This document shows, one piece after another, positions 56,437 through 64,000 of a DNA stretch of 64,000 nucleotides. The stretch comes from Paracyclopina nana. Lineage: Eukaryota; Arthropoda; Copepoda; Cyclopoida; Cyclopettidae. The stretch covers positions 4,660,001 to 4,724,000 of the forward strand of contig JAGUCH010000009.1 of the NCBI GenBank assembly GCA_019096065.1, written 5' to 3'. A program made the translations under genes and the position numbers. Under the pieces are notes generated by a model, which was not told the origin of the DNA, ran no database searches, and worked only from the letters and a program-made list of their open reading frames with translations. The stretch's first letter is position 1, and every line of letters starts with the position of its first letter.

Positions 56437-59400
56437 ATGGACCCAGTGGACTCGCAATTCGAAGAAGACTTGAAAAAGGCTATGGCGCTCAGCCTTGAGT
56501 CCCATGCCCTGGAGCAATTCAGGCAATCATCTCCTCGAACGCGTGGACAGACTTTGCCTCCAGGTATTTGTTTTCAGTTTTCTTCAAGATTCAAAACATA
56601 AAATTTGAAGCCTCAAAGGTGAGCTTAGCACATTGAGCCATGTGATTTGATGCTTTGTAGTTCATGTTGGTATTTTTCGCTTAGCTCTTGCATTTCGCAA
56701 ATTCTGTCTCAATGGCTCCAGATGAAAGCTATCCCTGATGTTCTTATCGAGTACTTTTTTATGCCGGGCAGTTCCTGCTTATGGAAAGCATCATGAAAAG
56801 AGTCTTTCATTAGCTTATCGAAAGCTAACATTATTCGGCTGTTGGCAAACATTACCTTGACAGTCATCCATATTTTTTGGGAAAAACATCTACTGACACG
56901 ATAACAGCTGTTGCCTTTGTAGCTCGCTGTCGCGATGTACGTTGGATTATTCTAAATTGAATTAGGTAATTGAAACAGATTGAGTGTGTCAGTTGTAAGC
57001 CAACATTTTATTTCAACTTGTTTGCTGAGTGGGTCTAACCAACAAATCATGAATTTGCATTCGAACTGGAGCCTCAAGGATGAACTTGACGCACTCAGCC
57101 ATGTCCTGAGCCTGCAGGCAGTCCATGGAAGCATAGAGCTGGTCAGCTTTGGCCTTATCGCCTTCATTCATAGTAACTGCAAATTCTGTTTCGACGACTC
57201 CTGGCGAGAGCTGTCCCACTCGAATGTTTTTCTTCAAGTCTCGCAGCTCTTGGCGCCAGCCTTCGCAAAGAGCTGTGACAGCAAATTTGGAAGCTGAGTA
57301 GAATCTTGTCTTGGTCGCCCCACGAGGTACACGATGGCCAGATAAGCTGTTGACTAAAATTACTTGGCCGTCATCGATATTTTTCTGGAAAAAATGACTG
57401 CTTTTCTGAGAATTGCGCATTTTCTTTACTAATCACCTCCAGCATAGATTTCACTGCCAATTGGGTGCATAGCTGCAAAGATAGCACGTTGACGTCCAGC
57501 ATTGTCCGCCATTCGTCCATGCTACCTGAGGTTGAATCAAGGCTTTAAATATAGCTGGAATGATTGAATAGCTTTAAATCCCACCTTCGAGCAAAGTAGT
57601 GCCATAGCTCAAACCAGCATTGGGAATGCAAACGTCCACTTTTCCCAGCTCTGGATGCTTTTCAATCCACTCAAACATGGCCCTGATTTCATTTTCCTTG
57701 CTCAGGTCACACTGAGGGAAAATTTGCATCAATGAACTTTTTGCAAAATGCAATTATTACCTTGTATGGAAATAAGTTGTTGTATCCTCCTTCATCTTTT
57801 GTGGCTTGAATGGCTTCCACCCTGCGAGCACAGCCAACCACTTTCATGCCATTTTTGCACAAAAGCTTGCAAATTGCAGCTCCTATGCCTACACTGGCAC
57901 CAGTTACAACTGCAACTCGATTCACCCACCTTTCCATAGCTAAGCAGCAAAAAATGCCTGGAAAATATCTATTCAAGCTGATAAGAATGAGGGAAGTAAC
58001 AACGCCTACCTTTATGTAGTTGGGACGCTTCAGTTTGCTACATGTACAAAGTGAGAAGATACTTCAGCTAATTCCTCTGTTGCTAAGTTGAGACGCAGGA
58101 ACGTTACTTGCGTGCACTCAAAGCTAAGGCAAAAAACGCCACAAGTCACATGAGTGCTAGATGGGTGTCTGGTGCTGGTTTGCCGACTTGGATTATTTGA
58201 GCGAGAAATCAGAGTTTTAGAGCGTATGTTAGTGCATATGGCTCGAAAAAGCGAATCCTATTAAAGTGATACGACAAAATTCAAAATTGGCCCGAAATTG
58301 CAGGAAATCTATTTTATTGGGCTTCGCTTGCGTCAGAAAAGTATCAAGTTCTGACCTTCTTCTCGATCGCATAATTGAAAAACGAGCCCAAAGCTGATAA
58401 ACATGATATGATTTCCCTCCTTGTTAAAAAATAATTGAAATATAATAGTAGTGCTTTTTGCAGAGCCTTTAAGAAGACATTCACACCAAGTTGCCCCCAG
58501 CTTGTCTCGAAACGTCATTGAACTTCCAAAGAGAAACAACTCTGTGATTGAGACCAAACCTCGTCCAAGGCCAACAGGATCATCATCATCCAGGGCCAGA
58601 CCAGTGATGGCCACCCAGCCACAAAGCCTCACTTTGCTTCCAAAGCCTCCAGAGGCGAAGAGCGCCAAAGATATATCAACAGTGGATCATTTTGGTGGCA
58701 GCACTGACCTCATGTCTTTCAATCCAGCTCCAAAGGCCAAAGATGACTTTTTGGAGGCTCTAGATGCTTTGTACGAGCAGCAGCCTCCATCGAGGCCTTT
58801 TTCAACCATGCCACGGAGCATCAGTGGCAGCTTCAGCACTGAGCCATTCAACCAGTTCCAGTTGCCCTCGCGGCCTTTCCAGCCTCCTCAGAGAAATCAG
58901 TCGGCCTTTTCCAGCCCGCAACATCGCAGTCAGGCTGTCGCAAATGGCAATGGATTCTCGCAACAAGGCCCATCGGATCCATCCAGGATGATGATGAAGT
59001 CCACAAGCTGGACTGGCAACCTGAACAAACTGCAAGTGCCTAATAGTAGCTGTAGTTCTGTCAAAAGCAGTGGTGCATTAGTTTCCATGAGTGCCACGAC
59101 CAGCCCGATTAATCAGCCTGTCATCTCCAGCATTGGCATGAAAAAGTCCTCTGTCAGTGATTACAGCTTGGCCTCGATCATGCATAGAAAAGACAATGAT
59201 AGCCTTATTGACTTGGGCGCTCCTTTGCCCTCTCAACTGACCAAAGTGAGTGTCCTGGAGGCTTTTGATCCTCTACTCATGAATGACGATGACGATGAAG
59301 ATTTCAAGATTGGTGCTGAAGATGCCCCAGATGCTGAGGAGGAGGAGCTGTACCACACGAGTACCTTGTCGGATTCCAGCGTGTACGAGCCTTTCTATGA

Positions 59401-62400
59401 TCCCTTTGAGTACATGGTGTCCAAGGCTCAAAGGGAGAATTTGGAAGACGAAGCTCACGAGTCATTGGAAGCTAGCTCCAACAATGAGCCCATCTATGCC
59501 ACTCCCAGTAAGAAGAAGCACACCAGACACCCAAGCTACTCGGGTGGACCTGACCAGAGGACCATGGAACGGAGGAAGAAGCAAAAGGCTGAATATGAAA
59601 AGGTGATGATCAGTCGAGACTCCATTGTCCACTTTGTCACCAAAGAAGAGTCCAACGTGGCCAGCGATAGCGAGGTGCAAGCTTTCGTCGACATGGTGAC
59701 CAGAGTGAGGTCCAAGTACAAGTTTGACGATGCCAAGACCAATGCTGGTCTGGTGATCAGTGCCAAAATCCAGTCCTCGTATCCCGCCAACACTTCGGTC
59801 AAGTTGTCCATCGGATTTGCTCGGTGCATGACCAAGGAGAATGTGGTCAAGTTCACGTGTGACGTCACGACCACCATCGAGCACATCATCGGCACTGTCC
59901 TCCTTGAAATTCAGGGCTCTGCTCAGATCCAGGACTACTTGCTCCAGGTGTCTGGCATCAGTGAGTTCCTCGAGGTTGGCACTCAGCTCCAGGACTACGA
60001 ATATGTGCATCAGTGCTACAAATTCGACACTGATGTCGAGTTCATCTGCCTGCCCAAGTCCGACATGGTCAAGACTTTGGCTAGGACCGCCCAAGACGAT
60101 CTTCGTGACTCGCTGGTCAAAATTGAAGATGTCGCACCTCTGGATCAAATGCGCAAGATCTCCTATGAGGAGTTGAGGATCTTGCTCGAGACTCTGGAGA
60201 AGGAGTGCTCAAGGGTGGCCAAGGTGGCTGACCAGTTGTCAGCTTGCTCCGACAAAGAAGTCATGCCGGCCTTGAGGCCGAAGCAGGTGACTCAGTCCGT
60301 GAAAGCCATCTGCAAGTTCCTCGGCGAGGTGGAAACCTTTGAGATCTCCGACAGCTGCGAAAAGTTCATAACCTTTTGCCTTGAGTTTGATAAGGCCAAA
60401 GGCAATGAGGAGCCTTCGGGAAGGCTGAGGCCGGAAATTGTCGAGGAGGTGGGCGAGAAATATGCCACTGTCATTCTCAAGAGCGTCACCAACTTCCACG
60501 TGGAGCACGCGAGCAAAATCAAGAAAGCTCTGAATCAAATCCAGGATAGTGTGCAAAAGTTGATCGAGATCTACTCCAGATCCTTTAGGGTCAATTTCAC
60601 TCTCAACAACGAGCTGTCATTGAGGACCTCTGGATTTGGCCAGCCCAAGGAGACGATTGAGGTGAAGGAGACTTTGCTGCTGCGGGTGTGCGCGTTGCAC
60701 CGCCTACCGGACTGGGACTATGATGAGTACAAGGTGTCACTCCAGATTTACCATGGGACCAGGCCCATAGCTGACCCGCTCCAGACCACCTTCCAGTCCA
60801 AATCCGAGAGCTTCTACCAATTCATCAAGTTTGACTCGTGGCTGGAGTCGAAAAACGTGCAGATTTGCAACCTCCCAAGGGAAGCCAGACTCGTGCTCAC
60901 GCTCTATGGCCGCGAAACCGTGATCGAGGACAAGCAGCCTAAGCTGGTCCTCCACCAATTAGGCTGGTCAGCCTTGCAACTGTTCAACTTTGAACGGTAC
61001 CTGGCCCAGGGCACATTCCTGCTCAACTTGTGGCCTCCGGAGGCGGAGAAGCAGGTGGGCCCAGCTCCAGACTGTGGCAGTCATCCCTATGCTGACACTT
61101 GTCCTCTGCTCAGCATTGAGCTTCCGGAGCTGTCCACGCCTGTGGTGTTCCCGGTGAAGATTCCAATCCAGCTGCCGCCAAGGCATGACTACAACTTTGA
61201 TGATCTGGACTATATGACGCAACAGGAGCTTTTGGACGTTTGTGACCAGGACATCATCACCTTCACCGAAATGCCTGCCCAAGAGCGAGAAGTGCTCTGG
61301 GAGAAACGATACTACTTGTCCCTCATTCCTGGAGCCTTGCCCAAGGTGCTACTCGCAGCTCACAGCTGGGAATTTGCATGTCTGCCTGGCCTTTATGGCC
61401 TTTTGAAAACTTGGAAAAGGCCAGCGCCTATGGATGTGCTCCAGCTTTTCCTACCCTGGTAATAACGAGATTGGCAAACTTTATTCCTCTACAACTCGAG
61501 TTTTAATATCATTTCAGCTTTCCTGATACTCATGTGCGCGAGGTTGCCATCGAGTGGCTGTCTTCTGTGAGCTCTGACGATTTTGTCGACTATTTGCCCC
61601 AGCTGCTGGAAGCACTCAAGCATGAGACTTGGTCGGCCTCGCCTCTGGCCAAGCTGATCCTTGAACGGTGTCTGGAATCACCCAGAGTGTCGCACTCTCT
61701 CTACTGGCTTTTAGCCCAGTCTCTTCCTGGCCAAACTCCACAGGTGATTTAAAGTTATTTAAAGCTTTTTTTTCTTTTTTTTTATATGTAAATTCTGTTT
61801 TCAGAATACCACTGCTGACAATCCCCTGGATAGGGAAACCAAGCTCAAAGTTGCTCGGTACAGGAGGAGGCTTCAGATGATGATGAGGGCTCTGTATACC
61901 ATCTCTGGGGATGCCATACGAAAGGCCTTTTTGACTCAGCAGGAGCTGCTGCAGCTTTTGAACCAAGCTGCTGCAGAAGTGAAAGCCACCAAGGACTCCA
62001 ACAGGCAGTTCATCCTACACAAGCACATGGAGTCCTTGCATTTGCATCTCACTGAATTGGCCACTCCAATCCCGCTGTCTTTGGGCTCCATCGCATCTGG
62101 CATGGATCTGAAGAGCTGCTCCTACTTCCCTTCCAATACGATGCCATTAAAGTTGGCTTTCACCTCCAATGCTCTCAGAGATCCAACATTGGAAGTTCTC
62201 CCAACTATCCCTGCCATCTTCAAAGTGGGAGATGATTTGAGGTACTACTAATCACTTTACTATTTCAAATCAAGCGTCAAAGTAATAATGGGAGTCCATT
62301 ATTTTCAACATTTTTCTCGATGATTTCAGGCAAGATCAGTTGACGCTCCAGATGATTCGGATCATGGACAAGCTTTGGCTCAAGGAAGGCCTTGACTTGA

Positions 62401-63803
62401 AAATGGTCACTTTTGGGTGCGTGCCCACGGGTGACAGGCAAGGCATGGTGGAAATGGTGACTGAGGCCAAGACTCTGCGAGAAATTCAAGTCATGGGAAA
62501 CCGAGGAGTGACTGGCAGCTTCAAAGATACTCCAATTTCCGATTACTTGGTCAAACACAATCCGTCCCAGTTGGAATTCGCCAGAGCTGTGAACAACTTC
62601 ACACGATCCTGTGCTGGCTACAGCGTGGTCACCTACATCCTGGGCATTTGTGACAGGCACAATGACAACATCATGGTCAAGCAGTCTGGACATCTTTTCC
62701 ACATTGACTTTGGCAAATTCCTCGGTGACGCGCAAATGTTTGGCAATTTCAAGCGAGATCGAACGCCTTTTGTCCTCACGCCTGACATGGTCTACGTGAT
62801 TAATGGTGGCGACAAGCCGAGCCAAAAGTTCCACGACTTTGTCGATATTTGCTGCAAGAGCTTCAACATCATCAGGAAAAATGGAAACCTGCTCCTCAAC
62901 CTGTTTGCCCTGGTAAGAAATTATTCAGTTACTAAATTATATCTATAATTATATTTGATGCTTTGTGATTTTTCGACACTAGCAAAAGATCAAATCAAAT
63001 GAGACTCGATTGCCTTATTTCGATTCTGAATTCAGTTCTCAAAACTGAAATGAGCCCTGAAGTGAAAGCATCCATAAATGAAAAATAAAGAGAGTAGTTC
63101 GCTTCCAAGGCTTTTTTGCAGAATCCTTTTGTTGCAATGAGCCTTTCTCACAGCTCAATAAAAGAGAGCAGCAAAGTTTACTGAAAGTAAAAAAGAAATT
63201 TCTCTTTTTGCAGATGGCCTCCTCTGGCATTCCTGGTGTAACAATGGACGCAGTTAGCTACGTTCAGCGGGCTCTCCTCTCGGATTTGAGTCCAGCTGAG
63301 GCCGCAGCCACGTTTTCGAGGATGATTGAGGAATCCTTGAACTCTGTCTTTACCCAGTGGAATTTCTTCTTTCACAATCTGGCTCAGAAGAGGTTCACCT
63401 CTTCAGATGCAGGCGGAGCCAACGAATCTGACAACGGAGAGCTCCTGTCTTTCATACCCAAAGCATACTCGTAATTATTCTCCACTTTAGCATGAAAATT
63501 CAAAGTAATGAGACTCGAAGCTGAAAACATTAGCGGGCTGAAAAGTGACTTGACGTCAGAACTACATTATGTTAAACCACCGTACATTATCTATTATTTC
63601 AGGCTGAAGTCTGATGGTCGAATAACTGACGTGGTTGTGTATGGTATTCAAAAACGATACAGCCCTGAGAAGCATTACGTGTTCATCCTGAAAATAACAA
63701 GGGAAAGTGTCAAAACGCCCACCTACGTGTTTCGCACTTACAAGGAATTTTGTGAGTTGGACTCCAAATTGCATACAGCTTTTCCACTCTCCGGGTGCCA
63801 CAG
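56437..63803 (+). CDS. PIK3C2: Class II phosphoinositide 3-kinase, C-terminus beyond window
   Basis: Makes PI(3)P and PI(3,4)P2 on endosomes and clathrin-coated membranes. Seven exons in phase: 56437-56563, 58464-61458, 61518-61743, 61805-62241, 62330-62912, 63214-63470 and 63603-63803. That is at least 1,600 residues; the last exon ends at a donor and the gene runs off the window. Exon 1 encodes a ubiquitin-interacting-like helix ([14 protein letters not shown]). A disordered adaptor-binding region follows. The Ras-binding domain lies near 445-560 and C2 near 775-900. The helical domain begins near 955. The kinase has PLKLAF, DRHNDN (catalytic loop, about 1369), HIDFGKFLG and the class II activation loop [14 protein letters not shown] domain starts near 1545; the final C2 is not seen. 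Exon 1 assignment rests on phase and position. A nested SDR gene occupies the first intron. Confidence 0.92.
56640..56910 (-). pseudogene. Decayed copy of the SDR last exon
   Basis: Aligns with about 57125-57420. GCAAATTCTGT at 56697 matches 57179 (offset 482 bp), continuing as TCCAGATGAAAGCTATCCC against TCCTGGCGAGAGCTGTCCC. CAGTCATCCATATTTTTTGG matches GCCGTCATCGATATTTTTCT. Deletions and stops leave no frame. Same orientation as the SDR gene, and it lies just 3' of it. Confidence 0.75.
57013..57937 (-). CDS. Short-chain dehydrogenase/reductase (DHRS11-like)
   Basis: NAD(P)-dependent oxidoreductase of the classical SDR family. Four exons join in phase: 57937-57761, 57711-57585, 57525-57437 and 57405-57013, giving 261 residues, the usual size. 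The cofactor motif TGASVGIG lies near residue 13, with a CARR after the second strand that favours NADPH. The structural motif is NAG ([11 protein letters not shown]). The active site is NSLSGH with YSASK (FYSASKFAV), followed by SPGVVETEF. Overall pattern and length resemble DHRS11 and insect farnesol or NADP-dependent dehydrogenases, so a retinoid, steroid or terpenoid substrate is possible. The ATG at 57935-57937 starts directly at MERW, the normal N-terminus. It lies within the first intron of PIK3C2 on the opposite strand. Confidence 0.92.
57938..58463. other. Rest of the PIK3C2 first intron
   Basis: Upstream region of the nested SDR gene up to the PIK3C2 exon 2 acceptor (ttttgcag) at 58463. 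No further gene or repeat recognised. Confidence 0.4.
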
Positions 63804-64000
63804 GTAAGACGAGCTTTCTCTTTCATACGGAGGGATATATCACACTAAGCCTTGCTTAAGGCTCTAAATACCAAATTCCAATACACTTATTAATAACCAA
63901 TTGCGCTCAACCTTCAACTTGAGGTTGTGTTACCAAATGGTAAAATCCTATTAAAAGGGATTGGAGGCTTTGGTTTTTTGTAATTTAAGCCCACGATTTC

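Noticed and set aside
59462..60148. 228-codon minus-strand open frame across PIK3C2
   Set aside because: Lies opposite the conserved Ras-binding domain; only the sense strand matches a family.

Overview
This window is nuclear DNA from an animal, most likely an invertebrate. Its genes have GT-AG introns, several only about 50-90 bp long, and the proteins are metazoan families: a two-pore K+ channel, a CIP4/TOCA F-BAR protein, class II PI3-kinase, CNPPD1, erlin, a HNK-1-family sulfotransferase and PMS1. A BEL/Pao LTR retrotransposon, found only in animals, is also present. An arthropod or related group fits, but I cannot name the species. All gene models come from reading splice sites and codon phase by eye.

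Layout. 0.6-1.2 kb: last exon of an unrecognised plus-strand gene. 1.57-3.32 kb (-): two-pore potassium channel. 4.06-5.71 kb (+): erlin-like SPFH protein, then a decayed copy of its last exon. 6.9-8.35 kb (-): unrecognised Asn/Ser-rich protein, 3' end uncertain. 9-11.7 kb: non-coding DNA with short inverted-repeat elements and a 143-bp palindrome. 11.6-16.5 kb (-): laccase-like multicopper oxidase. 17.8-22.5 kb (-): CIP4/TOCA gene with a decayed tandem copy of its 3' end. 22.5-31.8 kb: gene-poor, with three adjoining satellite arrays (26.3-29.2 kb) and a tRNA-like relic. 31.9-33.2 kb (-) and 33.6-35.3 kb (+): sulfotransferase and CNPPD1, head to head. 35.6-37.6 kb (+): membrane-anchored protein with nine Lin-12/Notch-type repeats. 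38.0-50.0 kb (+): a PMS1-type MutL gene split by a complete 9.7-kb BEL/Pao element. 50.3-55.8 kb (-): RNA polymerase I largest subunit. 56.4 kb to the end (+): class II PI3-kinase, running off the window, with an SDR gene (57.0-57.9 kb, -) nested in its first intron.

Main points of interest. (1) The BEL/Pao element has LTRs that look identical and a 5-bp target duplication, and it sits in the ATPase coding exon of PMS1, just after the GFRGEAL motif. Removing the element and one duplication copy restores an uninterrupted reading frame. This looks like a very recent knockout or polymorphic allele. (2) The element carries a third 473-codon ORF where env would lie. It is preceded by a TATA box and by repeated copies of the sequence that forms the polypurine tract, suggesting an acquired accessory gene. 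Gag and pol are linked by a canonical T-TTT-TTA -1 slippery site. (3) Four genes (erlin, CIP4, POLR1A, the SDR) each have a decayed same-orientation copy of their 3' coding end just downstream, at offsets of about 345-510 bp. (4) A short sequence around GTTCATCTA forms the ends of several small inverted-repeat elements in the first 32 kb.
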